Shown: one piece after another, positions 1-9,521 of the stretch
Position numbering within the stretch: the stretch's first letter is position 1
Layout of the letters: each line of letters begins with the position of its first letter
NCBI GenBank assembly: GCA_964534315.1
Contig: CAZHOV010000007.1
Coordinates: 1 to 64,000 of the forward strand
Reading direction: 5' to 3'
DNA from: CAZHOV01 sp964534315
GTDB taxonomy: Bacteria > Bacteroidota > Bacteroidia > Chitinophagales > Saprospiraceae
Length of the DNA: 64,000 nucleotides
Program-made: the position numbers and the translations under genes
Notes under the pieces: model-generated
What the model was told of the DNA's origin: nothing
The model's input: only the letters and a program-made list of their open reading frames with translations
The model's database searches: none

Positions 1-254
1 CTAGATATCAATAGCCGCCAAAGCTGGGAGGAGCAAAGTTGTTATACAATATATGCTGCACCCTCGAAACCTCAGTGGTCAAGACAGAATCCTGGGGTGA
101 TAACCCCACCAGTATTTTCCTACTTTCCAGATCATATGGCTTGCCCCACCATTGAAATGGTAGGTTGATAATTGTGTTCTTGCCAGGTAGGTTTCATCTT
201 GAGTCAAGGTTTTCCTTCTTTCCAAATTTCCTATTCTCCTTTTTTCCTACTTTC
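1..254. other. Left-edge region without a confident gene
   Basis: No confident gene. On the minus strand a stretch without stops runs from about 193 down to a TGA at 8-10 and encodes about 61 residues, including the readable segment LVGLSPQDSVLTTEV and ending APPSFGGY, but it has no ATG and an in-frame stop lies just upstream at 194-196. It could be the remnant of a degraded gene. I do not recognise it. Bases about 205-255 are a pyrimidine-rich tract directly downstream of the dehydrogenase stop codon. Confidence 0.3.
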
Positions 255-1220
255 CTACATTCTAACCACAATCTTCCCAAACTGTAATCCCTTATCCATA
301 CGCTCCAAAGCCTCATTGAGTTGCCCGAGGGGATAAACAGCATCGACTACGGGTACGATTTTGTGGGAATTAACGAACGCCACCATATCGGTAAAATCCT
401 GGTCGGAGCCCATGGTAGAACCTAAAATATCCAGTTGTTTCCAGAAAAGTTTTTGAGGGCTGATGGTCATCTTACCACGCGTCCCGCCATAGATAGAGAT
501 GCGTCCTGCAGGATTGGCGATATTGATCAGATCATTAAATCCGGAGCCTCCGGCGCTGTCTATGATTAGATCAAAGCCTCCGCCCCCTCTTTTTAAAGCT
601 TTTTCCCAGCCCTCATTCGTATAAAGCGCCCCTCCTTTAGCTCCCAGTTCCGTAGCTTTCTCAATCTTTTCGGGCTTGCTGGAGGTCACCCATACTTCCG
701 CTCCGACAGCTATCGCGAACTGACAGGCAAAAAGGGCCACTCCACCTCCTATCCCGGAAATAAGTACCTTCTCTCCGGCTTTTAACCGTCCTCTTGAAAA
801 AACAGCGCGATAGGCGGTCAGGCCCGCCAAAGGTAAGGCAGCGGCTTGTTCAATGGTCAAATGATCGGGTTTTATATGTAATTTATCTTTACCTACCACC
901 ACCTGTTCAGCAAAGGTGCCATAAGTTGGTGAACCCAGAATATGATACCCCTTCGACTGAACCCGCTCATCAGTCCCCCAATCGTGATTTGGGTTGAGAA
1001 TGAAGGTCTGCCCTTTGTACTCCCCTACCCCATCAGAGCCCATGACACAAGGAAAGGTAATGCCTGGGTAGAGTCCCTTGGTGATGAATATATCTCTATG
1101 GTTTAAGGCTGCCGCCTTAACGTCCACCACCACCTCCCCTTGTTTTGGGCTTGGTAAATCTATATCCTGAAGCGTGAGCGGTTGATTGATTTGGGTTAAA
1201 ACCTGCGCTTTGGTCGTCAT
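255..1220 (-). CDS. Zinc-binding-type alcohol dehydrogenase / quinone oxidoreductase family protein
   Basis: A 321-residue medium-chain dehydrogenase/reductase. The N-terminal GroES-like half carries the family pattern AAALNHRDIFITKG and a conserved PCVMGSDGVG. The Rossmann half has the glycine-rich dinucleotide site ISGIGGGVALFACQFA (about residues 154-169), followed by FDLIIDSAGG and a C-terminal FGKIVV. The length is normal for NAD(P)H:quinone-reductase or YogA-like members. These act in the cytoplasm on quinones, enones or alcohols, and the substrate cannot be read from sequence. I do not see the four-cysteine structural zinc cluster of classical alcohol dehydrogenases, which favours the zinc-independent quinone reductase branch. 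It appears monocistronic, ending at a pyrimidine-rich tract. Confidence 0.85.
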   Translation of the reverse strand: MTTKAQVLTQINQPLTLQDIDLPSPKQGEVVVDVKAAALNHRDIFITKGLYPGITFPCVMGSDGVGEYKGQTFILNPNHDWGTDERVQSKGYHILGSPTYGTFAEQVVVGKDKLHIKPDHLTIEQAAALPLAGLTAYRAVFSRGRLKAGEKVLISGIGGGVALFACQFAIAVGAEVWVTSSKPEKIEKATELGAKGGALYTNEGWEKALKRGGGGFDLIIDSAGGSGFNDLINIANPAGRISIYGGTRGKMTISPQKLFWKQLDILGSTMGSDQDFTDMVAFVNSHKIVPVVDAVYPLGQLNEALERMDKGLQFGKIVVRM

Positions 1221-1284
1221 AAGTATTGAGTATTGAATTATATTAACAAGAACGCCTTCTGAGCAGCCGGGTTCAAAAAAGTCA

Positions 1285-1755
1285 TTAAAAACGGGTAAGT
1301 AATTTTTGATACTTTTTACTCAATCTCTTAAGAGCCGGATCAGGTGCTTTTCCTTTTTCCTCAAGTTTTAGAAACCATTTAGTATTAAAGGCGATATCAT
1401 CAGCAAGGCTCAAAACACTATTCCATCTATCCAATTTACCTTTGGGATATTCTACATTCCCCAAAGCCCAGCTCGTGAGCAGTTTATTTCCTCCATTATT
1501 TAAATTGACACTCGCTAGTGCATAGGAATAATCGTTGTGTTCTTCCATTCGTTTTATTCTGGCAGTTAATTCGCTATTTGCAATCAAAAAAGAGTCAAGT
1601 GCCGTTTTAGCAGGCTCTACATCTTCTGACTCCAGATTAAAATCTTTAATCTCTAATTGTTCTTTTAGGTCTTTCATCAAAGATTCTGCGGTAAAATTTT
1701 GAGAAAAAACCGAGCTAGTCGATAATAAGAAAAATAGAAAAAGGACAGCCTTCAT
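1285..1755 (-). CDS. Small secreted hypothetical protein
   Basis: A 156-residue protein with a clear Sec signal peptide (MKAVLFLFFLLSTSSVFS, cleavage probably before QNFTAES). The mature part is charged and largely helical, with no sorting tail and no catalytic motif that I recognise. It is transcribed toward the dehydrogenase with a gap of about 65 bp, so the two may be cotranscribed. A perfect 20-bp palindrome lies about 40 bp upstream of the start and could be an operator. Function unknown. Confidence 0.6.
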   Translation of the reverse strand: MKAVLFLFFLLSTSSVFSQNFTAESLMKDLKEQLEIKDFNLESEDVEPAKTALDSFLIANSELTARIKRMEEHNDYSYALASVNLNNGGNKLLTSWALGNVEYPKGKLDRWNSVLSLADDIAFNTKWFLKLEEKGKAPDPALKRLSKKYQKLLTRF

Positions 1756-1795
1756 ATCGTTAGGTTTAGTAATTAATTAATATACTAAAAATAAT

Positions 1796-1815
1796 GGTTT
1801 CCCGATCGGGAAACC
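1796..1815. promoter_or_regulatory. Perfect 20-bp palindrome upstream of the secreted-protein gene
   Basis: GGTTTCCCGATCGGGAAACC is perfectly self-complementary with no loop. It is about 40 bp upstream of the start codon at 1755 and about 160 bp past the stop of the giant gene at 1978. A hairpin with no loop and no following T-run argues against an intrinsic terminator, and the position suits an operator. The regulator is unknown. Confidence 0.4.
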
Positions 1816-1977
1816 ACTATTCAACACGCTTTAACCATAAATTAAAAAGTCTGAAATTTTTGCTAAAATTTTGCTGATGCAAAGGCCAGTTATTATGTTT
1901 TGCACCTTTTCCATATTTATGTATTTATGCTCAATTACCAATCCTAATTGGTTCATTCTCTAGTTCATTCCCACTCC

Positions 1978-4900
1978 CTACCGCACAATCGTCACATCTC
2001 CCTTTTCAAATAAGGAGACCCGCCGGTTGCAGGAAATTGCCTCGATCTCCATGTACCAGACAAAAACGCCAGGGTCCATGAGCTTCTTAAAGGTGCCGTC
2101 CCAGCGGAAATCAAGATCGGTGGAACGGAAAAGCAGGTTGCCCCACCGGTCAAAAATTTCAACCTGAAAGTCCAATACCTGCACGCTTCGGGCAGGAGAA
2201 ATCTCAAAATAATCATTCACTCCGTCTGCGTTGGGGGAAAATACATTGGGAATAAAAAAGAGAGACTCAAGGGAGTCCAGCCCAAGCTCGACGTCAATTA
2301 CTCCGGTCACCGTTTCACATTCATTGGTAGCAACCACCTCATAAAACCCCGGTTCTCCAACTTCGATAACAGGGTCCGTTTCGCCTGTGGACCAATTGAC
2401 TGCAACCGTGCCCGGCGCGTTAAAAGGTAAGGGGTCCAACGTAATGAATTGTTCATCACACGGAATCGCCTGATCGGTAAGATCCAACTGAATGGGCGGA
2501 ATCTGATCGACAAACACTTTCGTCTCATCAACACACCCATTAGCGTCTTCTACATAAATAGTATGGCTTCCGGTGGTGACACTATTGAAAATAGAGTCCG
2601 GCCCAAAGGCTTCATCATCAATAGCATACTGGAACGGGCCCATTCCACCAGTAACCTCCCCTACCGCCACCGTACCGGTGCCGGTGTTCCAGCAAGAAAC
2701 ATCAAGCGCTTCGGCGCTTAAACTCACCGCAGGATAAGAAAAGACATTAACAATCACCGTAGAGTCGCAGCCGTTCTGATCAATAAAGGTAAATGTTTGC
2801 GAAGTGCCTGGTGGCAGATCGACTCCTTCGTATTCAAAGGCTTCACCTGGACAAACAAACTCCTCTAAAAGGGTTTCCTCCGTGATAAAAGCTTCTACGC
2901 TCACCGTCACTAACGAATCACAGCCCAGCTGATTGGTTAGGGTGAATTCGGTTTGTGTACCTACATCCAGGGTCGTTCCATTATAAATCACTGAATTTCC
3001 GTCGCAACCGAACAGAGTCAGAGCGGTTGCATCCGGCAGCAAAGTATTGACAGAAACAGTGACCACTGAATCGCAGCCGTTGGGTCCAACCAGGATAAAA
3101 TCTTGCTGTTCCCCAGCCATCAACTGCGTACCATTGTATTCTACAAGGTCTCCTTCGCATGCCTTAAGCGTAAGCGAAGAGGTGGCTACCTGAAGCTCAT
3201 CTACGATCACGGTGACAATCGAATCACAACCGTTCGGACCGATCAGCGTGAAATCCTGCTGCGTGCCCGCAGGAACAGGAACGCCATTGTAGTCTATCGC
3301 CTCACCTGGACAAGCTTCAAAACTTTCTGTACTAATAGCGGGAAGAAGCTCATCTACAATCACGGTGACGATCGAATCACAACCATTCGGACCGATCAGC
3401 GTGAAGTCCTGCTGCGTGCCCGCAGGAACAGGAACGCCATTGTAATCAATAGTCTCACCTTGACAGGCTTCAAACATGGTTGTACTACTTGCCGGAAGAA
3501 GCTCATCTACGACCACCGTAACGATCGAATCGCAACCATCCGCTCCCGTAAGGATAACATCTTGTTGGCTACCTGCTGGTATCAGAATACCATTATACAT
3601 AATCTCGGTTCCTTCACAAGTGCTGAAACTAGCAGTTCCAAAAGCAGGTATACAATCAAAAGCAATCAGGGAATTGAGGATTTCTTCATCATCGCAACCG
3701 ACCAGATTGGCATCCAGATTATTGAATAGCACCTCAAACCCTAATCCCAATACGGTACTATCCACGACGATCTGATAATCGGTAGCTAAAATATTGGGGA
3801 AGGAATAGAAGCCCAAAGAGTCGGTAAAGACAGTATCAATAGGATTGGTACCATCGGTCAATATGATAGGAATGTTATTCATCAGCGTATCGGGGCCGTC
3901 AATAACGCCATTATCATTAAAATCAAAATACACCTGCCCCTGAATATTTCCAAATCCATCGAATAAATCAAGGTTGATATCATCTGAAATGGCCGTGCAT
4001 CCTACTGAATTGGTTAATTCAAGGTTATAGACACCACTCTGAGAAAAAACAGGGTCTGGCGATACTCCTTCAGGCGGAGGAATCGGATTTCCATTAAAAT
4101 ACCATTGATACCCCGTAACATCAAAAATAAACGGTAGACACATGGTATCGGGATTGCAGCGGGTATGGCATCCGGTAGTGATACGTCCCACATCTGGAGC
4201 AGGATATATATTTAGCGGATTACTCTCCGAGCGGCAACCAAAGCTATTGATTGCTATTACGCTATAAAATCCTGCCGTACTGACCGTGATCTGATCTCCT
4301 GTCGCTCCGGTATTCCATTGATACGTGAGCCCCGGATCCGGATTATCGACAGAAAAAACAGCAGCCGTATTTTCGCAAACAGGCAGCGGCAAATTAGAAG
4401 AAATGACCGGATCATTAGGTACTTCATTAACCTCTACGTCGAATGGACCGGCGACAGAGCTGCATCCTGAAAAATTATCGGTAATCGTGACGGTGTAGGT
4501 GTAGCTGCCCTCATCCAGTAAATTATTCCGGTCGATGGTAAAAAAGTTTTCATTCTCATTCACTCCATTACTCCATTCATAGGAGTAATTGCCGGTGCCC
4601 AACACTTCCAGATACACTTCTTCCCCTTCACAAATAGCATAATTGTTAAAGAATATACCGGCGGGAACACCAAAATCATTATATTCGAATGCTACGATTT
4701 CGCCGGTTGGAGGCGCTAATACGGATAAATTGAACGGTGCCGGAACGTAAGTGCACCCCTGATCATCCGTAACGGTTACAGTGTAGCTGCCGGCGTCATG
4801 TATCGTGATCGACTCGGTATCTTCGCCGGTAGACCAGTTCCAGGCAATGCCTCCGGGCGGAGCGGTTAGGGTGGCGCTATCCCCTTCGCAGATGGGAGAA

Positions 4901-7900
4901 GCATTATTGGTTGTTATCTGTCCACTCAATCCGTTGGGTTCTATCACAATTGTCTGGATAACCGTATCGGTACAGCCATTAATATTAAAGCCAACCAGTT
5001 GCACATCATAACTACCTGGTGCGCTGAAGGCATGGAATGGATTTTCAGCAGTTGACGTATTAGCTGCTCCACTTGCCGGATCGTCAAAGGTCCATTCCAC
5101 ATCCAACACATCCGGACCTAAAGTAGAAATAAATTCGAGGGCAGTGCCTTCGCAATTCTCTGTAGGAGGATCAAAATTTACAGCAGGCGGATCGAGAACT
5201 GTGACCGTTTGGGAAATTGAAGTTTGACAGCCTCCCGCTTCGGTCACCGTGAGGGTTACATCATAGGTTCCCGGATTGGCGTAGACATGCGTAGGCATCT
5301 GTCCGACACCTATGTTATCCGGGCCACTAGCGGGGTCCCCAAAGTCCCAATCCCAGGCAGTAATGGAAGCAAAATTCATAAAAACAGACTGATCTTCAAA
5401 CTGCATGGGCTCGCCGGGGCAAGCTGGTTCAGCGCTGAAATCAGCAGCTACAAGGATGGTATCGGTCTGTCGTTGCCATATCAGGCAATTTGGGCCGCCA
5501 TTTAGATCAGGAACTTCTCCTGTAAGCAGGATGGAGTAAAATCCGATACCCCCTTCAAATGTATGAGAAGGATTACTCAAGGTAGATGTGTTATTAATAC
5601 CGCTTGCCGGATCTCCAAAGTTCCAGTTTAGCGTTCCGGGGATAAAATTAACGGAGGTATTAAAAAAGTCATGTGTAAAACAATCCCCTGTAGTCACTAT
5701 TTCAAAAGAGATGGTTCCATTGGGATTACAGCCGGGAATCGGAGGCCCGCCACCACCTCCCGTACATATTCCATTAACACAAACTCCTCCCACAGACTCA
5801 CAATCAACAAGCGTAATCTGATTTGATATATTGAAGCATCCATTTTGATCCGTCACTTCGACAACATAAGTGCCCAAAGTATTGGTGAAATGATTAGGAG
5901 AATCTGTCCCTACAGGGTTACCATCCTGAAACCATTGGTAAGTATATCCAGCTTGAGTATTGACGGCAGAAATAGTCACTCCTGGTCCTCCGGAACACAA
6001 GCCCAAATAGATGGGTACGTCTATCGAAATTACAGGCAATTCATTTTCTACTATTTCAAAAATAGTATCTCCAACACATCCATTTCCATCCGTTACTTCG
6101 ACTCGATAAAGGCCAGGTCCCAGATCCACGGTTGGATCCGTTGACAAGATAGCTCCGCTTTCACTCAACCACAGGTAATCGGTATAAGTTTGCTGGGTAG
6201 CGATGGTTGCCATATCTCCGGCACAAAGACTGGCCGGATGATTGACAACCGGGCTGGGAAGCGGATTTACCATAACATTCACCACTTCTGTGAAGGTACA
6301 TAAATCCAGCTGGACCGTAGCATTCCCGCTATTATTCCACTGCATTTCTACCGCATTGGAATTCGCTCCGGAGATGATCGTTCCCGCATCCGCCGGTACA
6401 ATACTCCAATTGTAGTCGATCCCGTCAAAGGCATCGGCCACATAGATACCTGTTCCTTGTTCACATACTTCCTGATCTCCACTAAGCGAGAAGCCCGGAA
6501 TAGCTGACAATATACTATCCACAGCAACGGAGACGCACCCAAGACCATCCGTACTCACGTGCGACACCGACAATTCATAAGGCGGACTTCCTCCCCAGGA
6601 GACGACAATTTGCTGCCCTTCCTGCGTAGTGGTCGTTCCCCCATCGTTGATCTCCCATATAAATCCCAGATCGGGATCGCTGGAGATAGCTTGATAAGTG
6701 TAAGAAGTGCCCGGACAGATCAAATCTTCTCCGGTAATGCCGACGGCCGGTGGTGGTGCAGCCTGTACCGCTACAAAAAAGGAATAACGATCATTGCAAT
6801 AATCATCCATCTGCACAGGTACGGCTTCGACGGTATATCTACCCGGACCGGCGCTCCAGGTTGCTGTAATTTGATTGGTATTGGTAAAATTATTGACTAC
6901 ATTTCCGAGAGGATCGATCACCATCCAGTCGCAATTCATCAGATTTTGATCGATATCCTGGGAGGTGAATTCATTTTCCCCATTCTCACACCCCAAAAGA
7001 AATCCATCTACATAAAATTCGGTCCGCATATTGACGAAAAGGGTATCTCTTCCGCCACAGCCCAGGTAGCAATTCTCGAATTCAACGGCCACCCATTGTT
7101 GGTCCGGAGGCAAGGTAGTATCCGTCCATTTGACGATGATCGCATTAGAGCCAAAGCCGGAAACAATTGCTCCAAATGGGGAAACCGACCAAGCGATCTC
7201 TGCTCCTTCAAAATTAGGGATGGAGTAAGTGGCGACCTCCCCCAGGCAAACCTTATCGGGCCCTTCAATTTCTGTATTCTCAGAAATGATCGGAATCTGT
7301 TGGACGGTTGGTTCGGTACAATAGGCACTACCACAATCTTCTACCAATAGCGTGATCTCTCCAAGCGGGCCCTCTCCCCAATCGATAGTAATAAAATCAT
7401 CGGTCGTGCCACCTCCTTCGACAACTGTACCATTGGCGCTAACCGTCCAGAAATAGGTGCCGCAGGAAACATCAGAAGTATAGGTGACGACAGCTCCTTC
7501 GCAGAGCGTCCCTTCGCAGCTTATATTGGGGCTTGCAGCGTCTACTACGTTGACGATTTGGAAGGTCGTATCCGAGCAAATACATTCGTTACGAGCGATT
7601 AGGCTAACAATATACGTTCCTGCATTTTCAAACGTGTGTTGCGGATCAACGGCTGAACTGGAGTTTCCATCACCAAAATCCCAGATATAGGTACTGGCGT
7701 CGATAGATTGATTATCGAAGAAAACCGTTTGGCCTTCACAGATCTCAACCGTATCGTTGGTACTGGCAGGTACGGTTTCAAAATCAGCTACAGGATTGGG
7801 AATAATATCTACACAAACCGAAGCTTGGGAATTACAGTTGTTGGGCGGGCATTCTACCTCGTAACTAAAGCTGATTGGGCAGCCGGTGGCGTCCACTATA

Positions 7901-8976
7901 GTAACCGTATAAATCCCAGGGCATAAACCAGTTAAATCTTCTGCCGTATTGCCCGTACTCCAATTATAAGTATATGGCGGAAATCCACCAGATACCGTAA
8001 CATCGATAGCTCCATCGCAACTATCGCAATCACTTGCATCAATTACTTCCGCATATGCTCCGATCAAGATATTACAATCCGGATTTTGGGGAAGGGTAGA
8101 AAAAGAGCATTGGGTGGTATCTCCTGTATTATCTGAAAGCGTGATAAAATACTCCCCGAAAAGCGGGACTTCAATGGTTTGCAAAATATCTTCCTGAAGC
8201 GAAAAACTGTATAGGATATTCCCCTGATCATCTGTTACCACGACATCATACAGAGGCGTCCCACCCGTACCGAGCACATATCCTAGTACATTCCCTTGAT
8301 TATCAGGTTCTGCACTAAAAATACCGCATTCCAGATCCAGGGGATCCAAAACGGAGGAGTTGTCCAGAAAGGCAGTAACTTCTCCCTGTCCGGGTGGTCC
8401 CCACTCTACCGTTATGGTATTTCCATTAATGGAATAATTCTCTTCGCCTTCCACTTCCCAAACGATTCCCTGATTAGGCGAAATGCCCGGTACTGTATAA
8501 GTGACTGTACTATAGGCACAGGTTTTTTCACAGTTCCCCGGGTTAGTAATCCCGCCCTGGTTATTAGCGGGGCAGTCGTTGAGGGCGGTAGATACTATTG
8601 TGATGGGTTGGGAATCCAGCACGATGACGGTGTATTCAAGTGTAAATAATGAACCATTAGGGCCAACGAGTAAGACCTCAATAATATAGGTGCCTGGTTC
8701 CAGAAATTGCACCAATATCGGTTCTTGAGGTACCGTGAAACTTACCTGTCCAACCGTTCCATCCACAGTCGTAACGTCGACCAATTCGAAGAAATAAGTA
8801 TTCGTATCGGCATCGATAGCATACGTTCCGATAACTCCGGAAGAGTCGAGCAAACACAATTGATTGGGGCCTACAATGGTTGGCGGATTACCAGAGCCCG
8901 GCTGGGCGTTGGCGTGAGGAATAATAAAGAATAGGCTACAATAGCAAATCAGTTCTGAGATAGCTAAAGTTCTCAT
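1978..8976 (-). CDS. Giant PKD-domain surface protein with T9SS type B (CHU_C) sorting domain
   Basis: About 2332 residues if it starts at the ATG at 8976 (MRTLAISELICYCSLFF...HANAQ), which gives a proper signal peptide. An in-frame ATG at 9063 would add 29 unlikely residues. Order of modules: Ig/PKD-like domains including a SprB-type repeat (YTYNWSTGNTAEDL), several PKD motifs (WDFGDGNSSS, WNFGDPASG, WDFGDPASG), a SdrD B-like domain with the calcium-loop motif DFNDNGVIDG, six 51-residue repeats of the YNGVPVPAGTQQ type, another SprB-like repeat, then the CHU_C tail (FIPNVFSPNADGVNDYFEIS ... DRWGNLLF ... KKLMDPGVFVWYMEI) ending VTIVR. It is probably an adhesin displayed on the cell surface by T9SS. 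Unlike the two other giants here it has no PorP/SprF or PorE-like gene beside it. Confidence 0.88.
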   Translation of the reverse strand: MRTLAISELICYCSLFFIIPHANAQPGSGNPPTIVGPNQLCLLDSSGVIGTYAIDADTNTYFFELVDVTTVDGTVGQVSFTVPQEPILVQFLEPGTYIIEVLLVGPNGSLFTLEYTVIVLDSQPITIVSTALNDCPANNQGGITNPGNCEKTCAYSTVTYTVPGISPNQGIVWEVEGEENYSINGNTITVEWGPPGQGEVTAFLDNSSVLDPLDLECGIFSAEPDNQGNVLGYVLGTGGTPLYDVVVTDDQGNILYSFSLQEDILQTIEVPLFGEYFITLSDNTGDTTQCSFSTLPQNPDCNILIGAYAEVIDASDCDSCDGAIDVTVSGGFPPYTYNWSTGNTAEDLTGLCPGIYTVTIVDATGCPISFSYEVECPPNNCNSQASVCVDIIPNPVADFETVPASTNDTVEICEGQTVFFDNQSIDASTYIWDFGDGNSSSAVDPQHTFENAGTYIVSLIARNECICSDTTFQIVNVVDAASPNISCEGTLCEGAVVTYTSDVSCGTYFWTVSANGTVVEGGGTTDDFITIDWGEGPLGEITLLVEDCGSAYCTEPTVQQIPIISENTEIEGPDKVCLGEVATYSIPNFEGAEIAWSVSPFGAIVSGFGSNAIIVKWTDTTLPPDQQWVAVEFENCYLGCGGRDTLFVNMRTEFYVDGFLLGCENGENEFTSQDIDQNLMNCDWMVIDPLGNVVNNFTNTNQITATWSAGPGRYTVEAVPVQMDDYCNDRYSFFVAVQAAPPPAVGITGEDLICPGTSYTYQAISSDPDLGFIWEINDGGTTTTQEGQQIVVSWGGSPPYELSVSHVSTDGLGCVSVAVDSILSAIPGFSLSGDQEVCEQGTGIYVADAFDGIDYNWSIVPADAGTIISGANSNAVEMQWNNSGNATVQLDLCTFTEVVNVMVNPLPSPVVNHPASLCAGDMATIATQQTYTDYLWLSESGAILSTDPTVDLGPGLYRVEVTDGNGCVGDTIFEIVENELPVISIDVPIYLGLCSGGPGVTISAVNTQAGYTYQWFQDGNPVGTDSPNHFTNTLGTYVVEVTDQNGCFNISNQITLVDCESVGGVCVNGICTGGGGGPPIPGCNPNGTISFEIVTTGDCFTHDFFNTSVNFIPGTLNWNFGDPASGINNTSTLSNPSHTFEGGIGFYSILLTGEVPDLNGGPNCLIWQRQTDTILVAADFSAEPACPGEPMQFEDQSVFMNFASITAWDWDFGDPASGPDNIGVGQMPTHVYANPGTYDVTLTVTEAGGCQTSISQTVTVLDPPAVNFDPPTENCEGTALEFISTLGPDVLDVEWTFDDPASGAANTSTAENPFHAFSAPGSYDVQLVGFNINGCTDTVIQTIVIEPNGLSGQITTNNASPICEGDSATLTAPPGGIAWNWSTGEDTESITIHDAGSYTVTVTDDQGCTYVPAPFNLSVLAPPTGEIVAFEYNDFGVPAGIFFNNYAICEGEEVYLEVLGTGNYSYEWSNGVNENENFFTIDRNNLLDEGSYTYTVTITDNFSGCSSVAGPFDVEVNEVPNDPVISSNLPLPVCENTAAVFSVDNPDPGLTYQWNTGATGDQITVSTAGFYSVIAINSFGCRSESNPLNIYPAPDVGRITTGCHTRCNPDTMCLPFIFDVTGYQWYFNGNPIPPPEGVSPDPVFSQSGVYNLELTNSVGCTAISDDINLDLFDGFGNIQGQVYFDFNDNGVIDGPDTLMNNIPIILTDGTNPIDTVFTDSLGFYSFPNILATDYQIVVDSTVLGLGFEVLFNNLDANLVGCDDEEILNSLIAFDCIPAFGTASFSTCEGTEIMYNGILIPAGSQQDVILTGADGCDSIVTVVVDELLPASSTTMFEACQGETIDYNGVPVPAGTQQDFTLIGPNGCDSIVTVIVDELLPAISTESFEACPGEAIDYNGVPVPAGTQQDFTLIGPNGCDSIVTVIVDELQVATSSLTLKACEGDLVEYNGTQLMAGEQQDFILVGPNGCDSVVTVSVNTLLPDATALTLFGCDGNSVIYNGTTLDVGTQTEFTLTNQLGCDSLVTVSVEAFITEETLLEEFVCPGEAFEYEGVDLPPGTSQTFTFIDQNGCDSTVIVNVFSYPAVSLSAEALDVSCWNTGTGTVAVGEVTGGMGPFQYAIDDEAFGPDSIFNSVTTGSHTIYVEDANGCVDETKVFVDQIPPIQLDLTDQAIPCDEQFITLDPLPFNAPGTVAVNWSTGETDPVIEVGEPGFYEVVATNECETVTGVIDVELGLDSLESLFFIPNVFSPNADGVNDYFEISPARSVQVLDFQVEIFDRWGNLLFRSTDLDFRWDGTFKKLMDPGVFVWYMEIEAISCNRRVSLFEKGDVTIVR
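2735..3640 (-). repeat. Six tandem 153-bp (51-aa) coding repeats
   Basis: Inside the giant gene, six consecutive copies encode C.G....YNG..(x)AG.QQ(D)F.L...GCDS.VTV.V. The codons for DELLPA recur at 3192, 3345 and 3498, exactly 153 bp apart. Protein copies 2 and 3 are almost identical and the outer copies have diverged, as expected when a central unit has been duplicated recently. Each unit has two conserved cysteines (AC.G and GCDS) that could form one disulfide per repeat. Confidence 0.85.
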
Positions 8977-9063
8977 AGGGGCAAAGTTTTTAACGATTTT
9001 TGAAAATTTGGCAGTATTAAGTGAAGAACACCACATGTAAGCAATAAAAAGTTTTGCCTTCAC

Positions 9064-9521
9064 AGTTATTATATAGATCGATTTTTAATGTGTAAAAAAT
9101 CCGTCTATACTATAAATATAAAAATATTTTTTGAATTGGAGTTGGTATATATTTTTTGGCTGGGTTTGGTTGGGACGAAGACGTGCCCAACCAGCAGTAA
9201 ATGGGTGCAGTGATGTTTGGTTGGGACGAAGACGTGCCCAACCAGCAGTAAATAGATGCAGTGATGTTTGGTTGGGACGAGGACGTGCCCAACTAGCAGT
9301 AAATAGATGCAGTGATATTTGGTTGGGACGAAAGACGTCCCAATTAGCAGTGGGCTTTAGGTTGGGACGAGGACGTGCCCAACTAGCAGTACAGCCAACT
9401 AGCAGTGTCAGGCGAGCAGTTTATTTAACGCCACCCTTTCAGCTCATATTAAGCAAGAAAAAACAAACGGCCACCTTTCTTTTACCGTATATTCATTGGA
9501 AACATGAAAATACAATCTTAG
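9064..9521. other. Divergent intergenic region between the giant gene and the 571-aa type B gene
   Basis: About 545 bp separate the two start codons (8976 minus, 9522 plus). The left part is AT-rich and probably holds the minus-strand promoter. The middle is the 51-bp hairpin array. The last 100 bp before 9522 hold no gene I can support. Any mRNA leader for either gene starting outside the array would contain these hairpins. Confidence 0.5.
9169..9420. repeat. Hairpin tandem array, 51-bp units
   Basis: Five copies of a hairpin beginning GTTGGGACG start at 9169, 9220, 9271, 9322 and 9361, giving periods of 51, 51, 51 and 39 bp. Each pairs GTTGGG with CCCAAC and an inner ACG with CGT around AAGA or AGGA, leaving one bulged G. 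In the fourth copy that G is missing, so the stem closes perfectly and ends in a G-T pair. The tail of each unit carries AGCAGT, which is repeated further to 9420. Because 51 is divisible by three, the array is open in both strands, but no protein is likely. Confidence 0.9.

Noticed and set aside
3103..3729. 208-codon plus-strand frame opposite the giant gene repeats
   Set aside because: It is the mirror of the 153-bp coding repeats. The minus-strand frame is 2.3 kaa with clear domains and a signal peptide.
6559..7350. 263-codon plus-strand frame opposite the giant gene
   Set aside because: Shadow of the long minus-strand gene; composition is unlike a protein and no domain is visible.
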